Notes: a model not told the origin generated them from the letters alone. 64,000 bases of DNA from Winkia neuii (GCF_029011175.1 NZ_CP118946.1:806001-870000); one strand, 5' to 3'; positions 46,445 through 56,008 are shown, numbered from the stretch's first letter. A program made the numbers and translations.

Positions 46445-47246
46445 TTATTTAGTTCCTAGCAGGTGGGTTCGCATACGCTCTTCCGCTTGTAGGCGGGTAG
46501 ATTCCCGGTTGGTGCGCTCAGCAAGAAGAGCGGCAATTATCTGTTCTGGCGGTGCCTGTGGCGGCCGTGGCAGTACCGCTACGTATACCTGCCTCATAAT
46601 CTGCTCAGCGAGGGAACGTCCGCCGGCGGAGCTAAATAGGTCGCGTCTGGTTATGAATTGCCTCATGGCAATGGCGAGCCCAGGGCTGATGCCTCCAAGA
46701 TCGACAGTTTTGGCCCATGCCTCAAGTTGCGGGGGCATCTGCGGAGGAGTGGGGATGCGCAGTGGCATGCGTTCGCGGATTACGTAAGTGCCTGCTGCCA
46801 AGTCACCAACTCGCCGAGAACGTTTTTCCACTAGGACTGAAACGACAGAGATAGCTTGTATGGTCCAGATTTCGATTAGCCCCATGAGCGCCCTGGTAAA
46901 GCACTGGCGCCAGACGATTGGGCCCGAATCTATCCGGAACTACCCTCATTCCGCCAATCAGCTTCCCCAAAGACTTGCCTTTTGACAGGTACTCGACTGT
47001 GGCAGGAAGAATCAGGATAGAAAAAGCCATAAGAAGTATAAGTGCTGCTTTGACAAGGGCCTCGTCCAAGCTGGGGCCGTACTTTATGAAGAAGTACAGC
47101 ATGAGGATAGCCAGAGAGGCGTAGAGAACCAGGTCCAAGATGCCACAGCAGATCCGGATTACGGGTGCAGCCGGAGGAATCAGCAGGGCTACGCCCTCGC
47201 CTGCAATGAGTTCGTCTGTTTCGTTAGTCGCCACGCCTTCGAGCAT
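46445..47246 (-). pseudogene. RDD-domain membrane protein, split by a +1 frameshift
   Basis: Two overlapping minus-strand frames make one RDD protein. The first (from ATG 47246) has RDD helices and GKSLGKLIGGMRVVPD. Then the frame breaks, and the family sequence resumes one base later as DSGPIVWRQCFTRALMG, with the RDD end VGDLAAGTYVIRER and a charged tail to 46445. The break is one extra base at 46931 between two GAT codons; removing it restores the expected RVVPDDSGPI. It is either a real mutation or a sequence error. RDD genes pair with divergent SpoIIM and nearby DUF58/MoxR genes in many actinobacteria. Confidence 0.85.
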
Positions 47247-47256
47247 ACAGGTTCGG

Positions 47257-47262
47257 TAAGCT
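47257..47262 (+). promoter_or_regulatory. Candidate leaderless -10 element of the SpoIIM-like gene
   Basis: TAAGCT ends six bases before the ATG at 47269, placing the start of transcription at or next to the A of ATG. The same bases read TAGCTTA on the other strand, toward the RDD gene whose ATG is at 47246. Only 22 bases separate the two start codons. Confidence 0.4.
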
Positions 47263-47268
47263 AAAGGC

Positions 47269-48264
47269 ATGGACATAGATGCGTATGCAAATATACACGA
47301 ACCGCGGTGGCGAGAACTCGAAAAGCTTACTAAAAAGAGGAAGCTCACCGCTGCTGAAGCAGATAGGGCTATAGAGCTTTATCAGCGAACTAGCACGCAT
47401 CTGTCGCAGCTGCGCACAACTGAGCCTGATCCGTCCCTAGTGGCTTCACTGTCGATGCTGCTCGCTAGGACCAGACGCAGGATGGGCTCTGCGACTCGTC
47501 CGTCCTTGAAGATGGCATCGCATTTTTTGACCTCGACTTTCCCAGCAGCACTCTACAAGTTGCGTTGGTGGTGGATGTCAACGATGGCGGCAAGCCTAGC
47601 AGTGTGCATTTTTATAGCGTGGCGCATCATTCATGATCCGTCTCTCGAGAGTTTGATTGGTACGCCGGAACGAATTCGACAACTAGTAGAGCATGACTTT
47701 GCAGATTATTACTCCGAGTATGCTGCCAGTCATTTTGCCTTCAGCGTGTGGGTCAATAATGCGTGGGTTACCGCTACCTGTATTGCTACGGGCATGCTGG
47801 GGCTCACGGTGATCTTTTTGCTCTATCAAAATGTGGCTAACTTGGGCGTTTCTGCGGCAATACTAATAAATCATGGGGCAGGAGCACAGTTCTTCGGATT
47901 GATTTTGCCGCATGGCACACTGGAGCTCACTAGCGTGTTCGTGGCGGGCGGGGCCGGTCTCTACCTTTTTTGGTCGTGGATAAGTCCGAAAGATAGAACT
48001 AGAGGCGAGGCCCTTGCTAATGCGGGACGCACAGTTGCCGGAATTGCAATTGGGTTGGTACTAGTCCTAGCCGTATGCGGCGCACTAGAGGGGTTCGTTA
48101 CGCCCTCTGGACTGCCCACCGCCGTCCGCATTGGCATTGGTATCGTTGCTGAGGTGCTTTTCTTCGTGTATGTGTTTGGACTGGGAAGATATGCCTACAA
48201 TCACGGTAACGATGGAGACATCACTAAGTCTTGGCAGGAAGATAAAGAAATAAGAGTTGGGTGA
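47269..48264 (+). CDS. SpoIIM/DUF95-family membrane protein
   Basis: A 331-residue protein with a soluble helical N-terminal third (about 1-100; LYQRTSTHLSQLRTTEPD is typical of the actinobacterial group) and about five to six hydrophobic helices after it, including VWVNNAWVTATCIATG and LPHGTLELTSVFVAGGAG, the DUF95 signature. Named after sporulation protein SpoIIM, but members in non-sporulating actinobacteria are of unknown role. Divergent from the RDD gene; the L,D-transpeptidase start overlaps its stop codon. Confidence 0.9.
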   Translation: MDIDAYANIHEPRWRELEKLTKKRKLTAAEADRAIELYQRTSTHLSQLRTTEPDPSLVASLSMLLARTRRRMGSATRPSLKMASHFLTSTFPAALYKLRWWWMSTMAASLAVCIFIAWRIIHDPSLESLIGTPERIRQLVEHDFADYYSEYAASHFAFSVWVNNAWVTATCIATGMLGLTVIFLLYQNVANLGVSAAILINHGAGAQFFGLILPHGTLELTSVFVAGGAGLYLFWSWISPKDRTRGEALANAGRTVAGIAIGLVLVLAVCGALEGFVTPSGLPTAVRIGIGIVAEVLFFVYVFGLGRYAYNHGNDGDITKSWQEDKEIRVG

Positions 48265-49688
48265 ATATGTCGCGGAGGGCGAAGATCTTTTTACCGCTGT
48301 TGGCCTTAGCATTAGCCCTGGCAGCAGGCGGAGCATACTGGTTTTATTTTCATGACAAAGGGCTCCCTGGGCAGAGCATTTCCGGGGTGTCTATTGCGGG
48401 AAAAAATCAGTCTGAGGTAGCTGCCCTTATCCGTAAACATGCCCAAAATGCCTCCCTTGAGGTTACCGGTCAAGGCGTAAAATCTCGCTCTTTCACTGGA
48501 AAGGAATTGGGGGCTAGTGTCAGCGCAGAGGAGAGCGCGAAAAAGGTATTCGCGCACCGCTCGTTCTGGGACTACTTCCTAATACCTGTCAGCGGAAGCA
48601 CCGAGGACCTAGTTGTGGATTATGCTTATCCCGCTTTGATCGAAGCCGCCGCGGGACTTACCAAAGACTACAAAGAGGCCGTCGAACCGGAACTGGTCGT
48701 TGCCGCGGGAACGCTCACGATTCAGGAGGGCAAAGAAGGGCGCGGCATTGCGCCTACAAAGCTATCCGAAGGCTTCACAAAGGTACTTCGCGAGGGCAAT
48801 TCGCAGAAGATAAATCTTTCCGCTGGGGTAGTGAAACCTCTAAACACGGCTAGCGATTTACAAACCTATCTTGCGTCAGCGAAGAAGTTCGCGCAGGTAG
48901 CAATCAAAGTTGCCGCTGCCGACAAAACCTTCGAAGCGGCAGAGACTGACAAGCTTGGATGGGTTACTTCGCCCTCCAAACTGGGGAAAGCTCCAAAACG
49001 AGCCACAGCCGATGCGGCAAAGGTACAAAAATGGCTCAGAAGCAAAGAAAAGGAAGCTGCTAAGGTTCCTCAAGATGGATGCCGGAACGTTACCGAGGAC
49101 GGAAAGGTCACCCAGGTCGTAAAGAAGAAGGTCGACGGAACAAAAGCAAATAATGTCCCCGCACTATCGCAGCAGATAGCTGCAGCATTGTCCACTACAA
49201 AGCCGTTCTCGGGCTCATTTGACATGGTTTCGGCGCCGGCAAAGTGGCAGGACAAGGTGATTGCTCCTGGAGCAGAGAAGCTTCCATATCAGGCCAGCAA
49301 GGGCGAAAAATGGTTCGATATCAACCTAACTGACTACACAATTGCCGCCTACCAAGGCGCAGACAAGGTGATAGGTCCCTACCTGATGGTTCCGGGCAGT
49401 CCACAGCACCCAACGCCGCAGGGAACTTATAAGGTTTACATTAAGCGGCCTATACAAACCATGGTCGGCTACAACGATGACGGCTCGCTAGCATACCGCG
49501 CCCCGAATGTGCCATGGATTTTGTACTGGCATTACTCATACGCAATCCACGGCGCATACTGGCAGCATCAGTTTGGTCCGGGCGTAGGCTTCGGAGGCTC
49601 GCATGGGTGCGTACAGCTACCGCCTGAAAAAGCAAAAGAGATGTTTGACTTTGGTGAACTTGACACCGTAGTGAGGGTCCACAAGTAA
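48261..49688 (+). CDS. L,D-transpeptidase with PG_binding_4 domains
   Basis: Exported enzyme that forms 3-3 cross-links in peptidoglycan or attaches proteins to it. The 475-residue protein (GTG 48261; ATG 48267 is an alternative) has an N-terminal signal anchor (about 8-28), two putative peptidoglycan-binding repeats (about 35-330), and the YkuD catalytic domain with HGAYWQHQFG and SHGCVQL, catalytic C450. The start overlaps the SpoIIM stop codon (GTGA), suggesting coupled translation. Confidence 0.92.
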   Translation: MNMSRRAKIFLPLLALALALAAGGAYWFYFHDKGLPGQSISGVSIAGKNQSEVAALIRKHAQNASLEVTGQGVKSRSFTGKELGASVSAEESAKKVFAHRSFWDYFLIPVSGSTEDLVVDYAYPALIEAAAGLTKDYKEAVEPELVVAAGTLTIQEGKEGRGIAPTKLSEGFTKVLREGNSQKINLSAGVVKPLNTASDLQTYLASAKKFAQVAIKVAAADKTFEAAETDKLGWVTSPSKLGKAPKRATADAAKVQKWLRSKEKEAAKVPQDGCRNVTEDGKVTQVVKKKVDGTKANNVPALSQQIAAALSTTKPFSGSFDMVSAPAKWQDKVIAPGAEKLPYQASKGEKWFDINLTDYTIAAYQGADKVIGPYLMVPGSPQHPTPQGTYKVYIKRPIQTMVGYNDDGSLAYRAPNVPWILYWHYSYAIHGAYWQHQFGPGVGFGGSHGCVQLPPEKAKEMFDFGELDTVVRVHK

Positions 49689-49696
49689 CCGTACTG

Positions 49697-50989
49697 CTAG
49701 AGCAGCCCCCGCGATTTGAGAGCAAGATAGTGGTCAACAAGCTTCGTAGGAACTTCTTCGGGCGGGGCATCTATGACGTGGACGCCCATCTGCGCCACCG
49801 CATTTATCAGCTTTTGCCTTTGTACTTGTGTCTTCGCTGCAGCAGCGGCGCTATAAACCGAATCGGCATCGGTAGTTTGCCGTCGCATCTGCTCGACCTC
49901 GGGATCAGCTATCGAAGCAATAACAACCCGATACCGCTTAGCTAGGTGGACTAGCGTGGGCAGCAATGTTTCTGCAGCTGCAACGGGCTCTAGGGGAGTA
50001 AGCAGCACTAGCAAGGAGAGCTGCGGGGCCTGCGCAATGATCGCCGAGGCCAGCTTTGTCCAATTCGCCTCAACCAGCTTTGCCTCTAGCGGCATCATCG
50101 CGTTTGAGAAGTCTGAGAGCACACTAGTGCGGGAAGTATGCGGCACCGTAACGCGTACTAGCTGGTCTCCTGCCAACAGGCTTACGTTGTCGTCTGCGCG
50201 TCCTGCCACCGCGCCTAGCAACAAGGCAGCGTCCATCTCGGATTCCAATCTGGCCACGTCCTCGACACGGCCGGCTGACAGACGCGAGGTGTCCAGGACC
50301 AGCATTACCTTCCTGTCTCGCTCTGGGCGCCAGGTACGGACTACAGTGTCGTTATGTCTGGCTGAAGCTCGCCAGTCAATTGACCGAACGTCGTCGCCAT
50401 CTACCCATTCGCGAAGGGAATCGAATTCCGTGCCTTGGCCGCGCTGCCGCGACCGTGCACGACCTTCTACAGCCTGCAATTTGGCGAGTTTTGCCGGCAA
50501 GTGTTTCCGAGAGGGAAATTCCGGAAGTACACGGAGTTCTCCGGGTAGAGTAAAGGAAACTTGCCTAGCGGCTAGGCGCATAGGACCCCATGAACGTACG
50601 GTCACATAATCCGGGTGGGCTACACCACGCTTCTTCGGACAGACGGGAGTAGTTACCTCTGCCTCTTTACCAGGAATTAGGACGAGGCGGTGGCGGTTGG
50701 CCTTGGCTTGTACGCTGGGTGGCCACGCGTCGCGCACCTCTACCTTCATCTTCCGAGATCCGGGAAGGGACAGGTAAAGCCCTACGCTACCCTCCTCGAA
50801 TGCTCGAAGTGGTTCGTTTTCAGTGCGCCGTATCTGCAGTTTGCGTGGTGAAGGTGCTGCCACCAGATCTATGATGGTCAGCCCTATAACGACCGCGAGC
50901 CAGATATATACCAGCTCTAGCCTGGGAAAAAAGAACAGGGGGAGCAGGCAAAGCACTGCTAAGAATGGAACCCGCCAAGATATGCTCAT
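49697..50989 (-). CDS. DUF58 domain protein
   Basis: A 430-residue protein with two N-terminal hydrophobic segments (about 7-40) and a DUF58 domain marked by LREWVDGDDVRSIDWRASAR near 190-209, followed by a von Willebrand A-like region (VMLVLDTSRLSAG). DUF58 proteins accompany MoxR ATPases and are thought to act with them in assembling or maturing membrane or envelope proteins. Its start overlaps the moxR stop by four bases. Confidence 0.92.
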   Translation of the reverse strand: MSISWRVPFLAVLCLLPLFFFPRLELVYIWLAVVIGLTIIDLVAAPSPRKLQIRRTENEPLRAFEEGSVGLYLSLPGSRKMKVEVRDAWPPSVQAKANRHRLVLIPGKEAEVTTPVCPKKRGVAHPDYVTVRSWGPMRLAARQVSFTLPGELRVLPEFPSRKHLPAKLAKLQAVEGRARSRQRGQGTEFDSLREWVDGDDVRSIDWRASARHNDTVVRTWRPERDRKVMLVLDTSRLSAGRVEDVARLESEMDAALLLGAVAGRADDNVSLLAGDQLVRVTVPHTSRTSVLSDFSNAMMPLEAKLVEANWTKLASAIIAQAPQLSLLVLLTPLEPVAAAETLLPTLVHLAKRYRVVIASIADPEVEQMRRQTTDADSVYSAAAAAKTQVQRQKLINAVAQMGVHVIDAPPEEVPTKLVDHYLALKSRGLL

Positions 50990-51942
50990 CGCGGTACCGA
51001 GATAGAATCGAGCGCGCCAGCTAGGACTGCCTCGATGGAAACACCTTCGAGCTCAGCTTCAGCACGTAGGACCAGACGGTGTGCGATGGTTGGCATCACG
51101 AGTGCCTTCACATCGTCGGGCGTAACAAAATCCCTGCCGGATAACCAGGCCCAGGCGCGGGCAGCGGCGAGCAAGGCAGTAGCCGCCCTAGGAGACATCC
51201 CGAGCGAGAGCGAGGGGGCCTGCCTGGTGGCCCTGGCGATATCTACAATATAGGCAATCACTTCGGAGCTTATTTGCACCTGGGAGACCTGGCGAATCCC
51301 CTCCTCAATATCGGCCGCACTGGCGACGGGCTCGAGTCCGGCACCCTTTATATCGGACGGGTTGAAGCCATCAGCGTGCCTGCGCACGATTTCGATCTCT
51401 TGATCCCGCTCTGGAGCAGGCATCTGGATCTTCAGCAAGAATCTATCTAACTGGGCTTCGGGCAGTGGGTAGGTGCCCTCAGATTCGATAGGGTTTTGGG
51501 TAGCCGCGACAATAAAAGGGCTGGGAAGACGGCGAGCGGTCCCCGCTACGGAAACCTGCCGTTCAGCCATTGCTTCTAGCAAGGCCGACTGAGTTTTTGC
51601 CGGAGTACGGTTGATTTCGTCGGCTAGCAGCAGATTTGTGAATACAGGACCTGGTCTGAAAGTAAAGTCTTTCTTCTCTTGGTCATAGATCAGCGAGCCC
51701 GTCACATCGCCTGGCATCATGTCAGGGGTGAATTGGATGCGGGAAAAGTCTACGTCCAAGGCCCTAGCGAGGGATCGGATAAGAAGCGTCTTACCCGTAC
51801 CAGGCACGCCCTCTAAAAGCACATGGCCGCGGGTGAGTAAGCCGATGAGCAGTCCGGTTATTGCCCCTTCCTGGCCTACGACAGCCTTTCCAACTTCGGA
51901 GCGCACGCGGATCATTGCCTCGCGGGCGTTATTTTCGTTCAC
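50986..51942 (-). CDS. MoxR-family AAA+ ATPase
   Basis: A 318-residue chaperone-like ATPase with Walker A GVPGTGKTLLI near 41-51, Walker B LLLADEINR near 105-113, and the sensor 1 segment VAATQNPIESEGTYPLPEAQ. MoxR proteins are believed to remodel or mature partner proteins, often via a VWA/DUF58 protein. It overlaps DUF4350 by 14 bases and DUF58 by four, so these are translated together. Confidence 0.94.
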   Translation of the reverse strand: MNENNAREAMIRVRSEVGKAVVGQEGAITGLLIGLLTRGHVLLEGVPGTGKTLLIRSLARALDVDFSRIQFTPDMMPGDVTGSLIYDQEKKDFTFRPGPVFTNLLLADEINRTPAKTQSALLEAMAERQVSVAGTARRLPSPFIVAATQNPIESEGTYPLPEAQLDRFLLKIQMPAPERDQEIEIVRRHADGFNPSDIKGAGLEPVASAADIEEGIRQVSQVQISSEVIAYIVDIARATRQAPSLSLGMSPRAATALLAAARAWAWLSGRDFVTPDDVKALVMPTIAHRLVLRAEAELEGVSIEAVLAGALDSISVPR

Positions 51943-53104
51943 GGATTACCTCCTGTTCGAGGGCGGTGAGTCCACGCGCCATGGAAACCATTTCAGATTC
52001 GGTTGTAGGGGAGCCATAGAGTAGATAAAGCAATTCTTGTTCTTTGCGCCCGCTTCGCCTTGCAAGTGCACTCACAAGTGCCTGCTGGCCTGCCGAGCTG
52101 GGCAAGTAAAGTGCTCTCGCCAGACGGGGGCGTAACTGTTCTTGCAAGGCTGCAATCATCGGCTCGGGTTCACAGGCTTGCGCATACATTCTGCCCAAAG
52201 ATTGGGTAGTTTCGGAAGCTTTTACCACCACAGGAAGTGGTTCAGTGGCTAGGCGGCCGAAGCGGCGCCCTCGCCAGAAGGCAAATAGGAGGAATACCCA
52301 TGCCAGAAGGATCATCATAGGCTGTACCCAGTTAGGTAGCAGGTCTCGCGTGGTAAAACCAATGCCTCCGGTGGCTGCCGTGTTTGATTCCGACGGGGAG
52401 TACCACACTACGTTTTGGGTCGGGCTGAGGGCCGCCAACGCAGCTGCGGCATTGTCATCTTCTGTAATGGAACCATTTACGAACCAACTAGCTGACCCCA
52501 GTAACAGTGTTTCAGGATGGTCTTTAGTCCGGGGGAGGAGCACAACCTGAGCACCGCCGGGCTGGCTCATACATTGGAAACTTCCCTGGGGCATAACACC
52601 CATAGGGGTATACATGAGTCCGACTTTGGATACAGTCCTGGCTTTTCCAAGCAGATTGTTGCAGTGCGACGGCGGATCCGCTACGGCCATGCCCTCTGAG
52701 AGCACAGCCATGTCAGTCTTCAGCTGGCCGAGCACCTCATCTGTCGGTGCAAGTACTACAGAACGCCTTACTTTTTTGCTGACTAGTAACTCAGGTACGC
52801 CCTCGCCGATCCCAACCCTATTGTCGGATATGACGACAGTGACGTTTTCCTGCTTGGAGAGTTGTTTTTCCAAGTCCTTCTTTGTGCGGACGATAGTAAG
52901 GTCTACGTCTTGTCTAGCTAAAACGCGGGCAAGAGCCTGACTGCCTTCCGCCTTTGGGTTCATTGGGTCTAGCGGAAGAGGTTTTTCGGAGGGCCAGAGT
53001 ACATAAAGCCCCAAAGCGATCAGGATGAAAGATGCCACCAACAGCGTGGCGCTCGATCGGAATATTGCCTTTGGATGCGCACCAACAGCCTTCATCTTGG
53101 TCAT
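51929..53104 (-). CDS. DUF4350 domain membrane protein
   Basis: A 391-residue protein with membrane helices at about 16-36 and 268-290, and between them an exported DUF4350 domain (EGSQALARVLARQDVDLTIV; VVISDNRVGIGEGVPELL). The C-terminal cytoplasmic part has arginine-rich helices. DUF4350 is a regular companion of MoxR-DUF58 in actinobacteria; function unknown. Confidence 0.87.
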   Translation of the reverse strand: MTKMKAVGAHPKAIFRSSATLLVASFILIALGLYVLWPSEKPLPLDPMNPKAEGSQALARVLARQDVDLTIVRTKKDLEKQLSKQENVTVVISDNRVGIGEGVPELLVSKKVRRSVVLAPTDEVLGQLKTDMAVLSEGMAVADPPSHCNNLLGKARTVSKVGLMYTPMGVMPQGSFQCMSQPGGAQVVLLPRTKDHPETLLLGSASWFVNGSITEDDNAAAALAALSPTQNVVWYSPSESNTAATGGIGFTTRDLLPNWVQPMMILLAWVFLLFAFWRGRRFGRLATEPLPVVVKASETTQSLGRMYAQACEPEPMIAALQEQLRPRLARALYLPSSAGQQALVSALARRSGRKEQELLYLLYGSPTTESEMVSMARGLTALEQEVIRERK

Positions 53105-53769
53105 GATCCCTGCCTCATTGTTGCAGGAATAGGCATGCTTGAGGCGGCACCGGCGGTGCTACTGGGAGAGAGGGCGGATAACTCGTCGTAAAGGCTAATC
53201 GCTGCGCGCGCATCGACTTCAGTAACAAGTGAGGCATGCCCGTATGTGGCTTCGTCAAACGAGGCATTCACGTGCGCAATTTGCGGTGAATTATTAGGAA
53301 ATAGTGCCTCTAGCTGCCGGCTCACCTCGCCCGCTGTTTGGCCTGGTACCGCCTCTATCAGCCCGCGCTCGACGCCTCGTTGGACAATAGCCCGGAAGGC
53401 CGCTTGCACTGAGAGGGCTGGAGCGTCGGGATAGTTATTCTTTGCTTGGGCCAAATATGTTTCGGCAGGTATCGACGGATCTACCAAGGCGGCAGAGTCA
53501 TGACGGGTGCCTTTTGATAGATTCTTGCGTAGTCGCCGAATAATGAAGAACCCTATTATCAGAACAATCAGGATAATAATTGTGGGGAGTACCCAGCCCA
53601 GAGAGGGTGGCTCGATGGTTGCCAGATTGAGCTGGCTTAGGAGTTGTTCCCAGAAATATCTTAAGAGAGCACCAAGATCGAAATAGCCCGGTTTAGCTAG
53701 CTCGTCCTCAAGCGCCTGACGGGCGTCATCTGGAGATGGCGCAATACTTGGCAAGTACAAGAGGAACAT
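53101..53769 (-). CDS. DUF4129 domain membrane protein
   Basis: A 222-residue protein with one clear hydrophobic helix (about 62-84, VLPTIIILIVLIIGFFIIRR) and a C-terminal DUF4129 region with AFRAIVQRGVERGLIEAVPG and GEVSRQLEALFP. The family is usually found with MoxR and transglutaminase-like or DUF58 proteins. It overlaps DUF4350 by four bases and abuts the next gene. Confidence 0.85.
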   Translation of the reverse strand: MFLLYLPSIAPSPDDARQALEDELAKPGYFDLGALLRYFWEQLLSQLNLATIEPPSLGWVLPTIIILIVLIIGFFIIRRLRKNLSKGTRHDSAALVDPSIPAETYLAQAKNNYPDAPALSVQAAFRAIVQRGVERGLIEAVPGQTAGEVSRQLEALFPNNSPQIAHVNASFDEATYGHASLVTEVDARAAISLYDELSALSPSSTAGAASSMPIPATMRQGS

Positions 53770-54864
53770 TTATCGTCCGGAGCTAGTCAGATATTGGATC
53801 AGAGCTACGTCCAGCCCTTCTTTGCGGAAGCGCACGTCTACATATAGCAGTGACATCAAGGAAGTCTGCAGGGGCAGCGTAATTATTGAAGCAAGTAGAG
53901 AAGTAATTACTGACAACACCAGAATGATCGTCATCTGCGAAGCTGCGTTGCCAGAGCCGATCGCCACGGCTATTAGGGCGGAGACAGCAGATATTGGGGT
54001 AGTTATGGATGCTGCAATGATGCCAATTATGAATTGTCCAAGCCAAGTAATTCCCAGGCAGCGCAAAAAATATCCAGACATCAATTGCCAAGAGCGCTTT
54101 AAAGAAGCAAATGCGCCGGCTCCTTCAATGACTATGGCCTGGCCGTAGAAGGAGAAGCGAACGGCCACAATTGAGATAGCAAGAAGGATACCAATTCCTA
54201 AAATAAGCAGGAACAAGATGGCGAGTCCTCCGCTTCCGATGGTCTCAAACGCTCCACTGGCGTAAAATATCCCACCAATAGTTGCGGTGATTACAACTAA
54301 GATGAGCATCATTACTAACCATAGGATTATAGACGCGCCGAGGTAGCGCCATATTTTTCTGCCTACCGCTTTCCAAGTTTGCCCTATAGATACTTTTTGT
54401 CCTTCAACAGCCTTCATTACCACGAAGACCATCAGCGGTATCAGCAAGATCTGGCCAATAAAGATAGGTAAATAGGAGATTAGCTGAGTGCCTTCCATAG
54501 CCAGGGAATTGTCGTTATTAAAGTCGAAGTGGGGAATCCAGCCCATGCGAGCGGATATGAGCACAGGCATGAGCATTGCCAAGAGGACGATCTCTACAAG
54601 GAAAGTTAGCCCAAAAACAGTTTTTGGATTCATGCGGGCGAGCTTGAATACTCCGCCCAAGATGTCTCCTACCGATAGTGGGCGCAGTGGGATAATGCCC
54701 GGTTGGAGCTGATCATAATGGAGGGGGCCCTGGGGAGCATTGGGGAAGCCGTTAGAGCTGTGCTCGCTGGGAGCGTATTGCCCATATCGAGGCTGTGGGG
54801 TCTCAGGCAGGTGTTGCTGATTCTCTGGGGGACGCGGGCCCGACGGGAGAGTGAAATCCGACAC
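53770..54864 (-). CDS. Polytopic membrane protein (GPDPase membrane-domain-like)
   Basis: A 364-residue protein with a proline/glutamine-rich N-terminal stretch (about 1-50) and six to seven hydrophobic helices (about 80-350). The segment RPLSVGDILGGVFKLARMNP near 60-79 is typical of actinobacterial proteins annotated as glycerophosphodiesterase membrane domain; the catalytic phosphodiesterase domain itself is absent. It heads the five-gene minus-strand unit. Function unknown. Confidence 0.78.
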   Translation of the reverse strand: MSDFTLPSGPRPPENQQHLPETPQPRYGQYAPSEHSSNGFPNAPQGPLHYDQLQPGIIPLRPLSVGDILGGVFKLARMNPKTVFGLTFLVEIVLLAMLMPVLISARMGWIPHFDFNNDNSLAMEGTQLISYLPIFIGQILLIPLMVFVVMKAVEGQKVSIGQTWKAVGRKIWRYLGASIILWLVMMLILVVITATIGGIFYASGAFETIGSGGLAILFLLILGIGILLAISIVAVRFSFYGQAIVIEGAGAFASLKRSWQLMSGYFLRCLGITWLGQFIIGIIAASITTPISAVSALIAVAIGSGNAASQMTIILVLSVITSLLASIITLPLQTSLMSLLYVDVRFRKEGLDVALIQYLTSSGR

Positions 54865-54975
54865 TAATACCTCCTGTATTTGTTGCTTCCACCTTCCACT
54901 GTACTGAAGATGCGGGCTACTGGCTCCAGGAAAACGAATTTGGACAGTTTTCTAATCTCTTCTTCATCAAGACAG

Positions 54976-54981
54976 TAATCT
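54976..54981 (+). promoter_or_regulatory. Candidate leaderless -10 element of the aldose epimerase gene
   Basis: TAATCT is followed by seven bases and then the ATG at 54989, the spacing of a leaderless message. No ribosome-binding sequence is present, which supports this. No clear -35 was found. Confidence 0.45.
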
Positions 54982-54988
54982 TGTTTCT

Positions 54989-55921
54989 ATGAATGATTGG
55001 GTAATTTCTTGCGCGGACGCGCGAGCTAGCGTTTCTGCCTTCCGAGGCGTTGTTACTTCGTGGATTATTGAGCGCGACGGAGTAGAACACGAACTAATTG
55101 ATGGCTACTGTACCGAGGCAGAGATGCAGTCCTTGGATGGGTACCGTGGAGCCTTGATGGCGCCGTGGTCGAACCGTATATCTGATGCTCGGTTCACTTT
55201 CGAGAACGAGGAATTTGATCTGGGAGTCGATCCGTCTGGACTGCGCGAAGGCCTGCATGGGTTGTATGCGTCCGCCACCTTCAGCCTCGTCCGTCTTCTT
55301 CCCGATTCTGTCACCATTGAGGCTGAAAATCAGGGAGTACCAGGGTATCCGTGGCCTACCAAGTTGCAGGCTACGTACACCATTCGGGAAGGTGGAAGGC
55401 TCGAGCTGGAACTGCGGTGCACAAACTGTTCTGATCGAGCCATAAAAGTGGGATTGGGGTGGCACCCGTACCTGGCGTACCAGGGGAGCGGGCCATGCAC
55501 TGTAGATATTCCCGCGCGTACGAAGGTAAACGTGGACGATGCGCTTATACCTCTGCAGGAGCCGCATACCTTCAGCGATCGAGGCGAAGAGCGCCGAATC
55601 GACTTTGAAGGATTAGCCGGAATTGATTTGGCATATACGAATTTGGTTCCAGACCCAGATGGTGTAGTGCGAACTAGGCTGACTCACCCAGACGGTTCTG
55701 TCACTACGTTAGAGGGCCTCCTTGAAGGTGGTAAGGATGGTGTGGGGATAATCCACATATTCACCGGAGATACGTTGCAGTACCGGCCCGGCGAATCTTT
55801 TGCCATGGAACCGTGCCACTTTATGACAGACGCTTTCAATCGGGAGGCGGTTGGGGACACTGCTCTACTTCAGCCAGGACACACAAGAGAGCTGCGAGCT
55901 GCGTTAATACATGAGTTCTAA
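54989..55921 (+). CDS. Aldose 1-epimerase family protein
   Basis: A 310-residue mutarotase-like protein. Family marks are LMAPWSNRISDARFTF near 55-70, HGLYAS near 89 with the first histidine, GWHPYLAYQG near 158 with the second, and the C-terminal MEPCHFMTDAFNR. Members convert alpha and beta anomers of hexoses; the substrate is not clear. It is a single gene between the DUF58/MoxR set and comEA. Confidence 0.9.
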   Translation: MNDWVISCADARASVSAFRGVVTSWIIERDGVEHELIDGYCTEAEMQSLDGYRGALMAPWSNRISDARFTFENEEFDLGVDPSGLREGLHGLYASATFSLVRLLPDSVTIEAENQGVPGYPWPTKLQATYTIREGGRLELELRCTNCSDRAIKVGLGWHPYLAYQGSGPCTVDIPARTKVNVDDALIPLQEPHTFSDRGEERRIDFEGLAGIDLAYTNLVPDPDGVVRTRLTHPDGSVTTLEGLLEGGKDGVGIIHIFTGDTLQYRPGESFAMEPCHFMTDAFNREAVGDTALLQPGHTRELRAALIHEF

Positions 55922-55996
55922 ATATCCACAGGCAGATCGAGGCTAGGTGTCCACAACCGGTGTGTTTCTGCTGAGCTAACTAGGGGCGAGTAAGCC

Positions 55997-56002
55997 TATT
56001 TT
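55997..56002 (+). promoter_or_regulatory. Candidate leaderless -10 element of comEA
   Basis: TATTTT ends six bases before the ATG at 56009. GAGG is present, but only one base from the ATG, too close to act as a ribosome-binding site, so a leaderless transcript is plausible. Confidence 0.35.
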
Positions 56003-56008
56003 CGAGGC

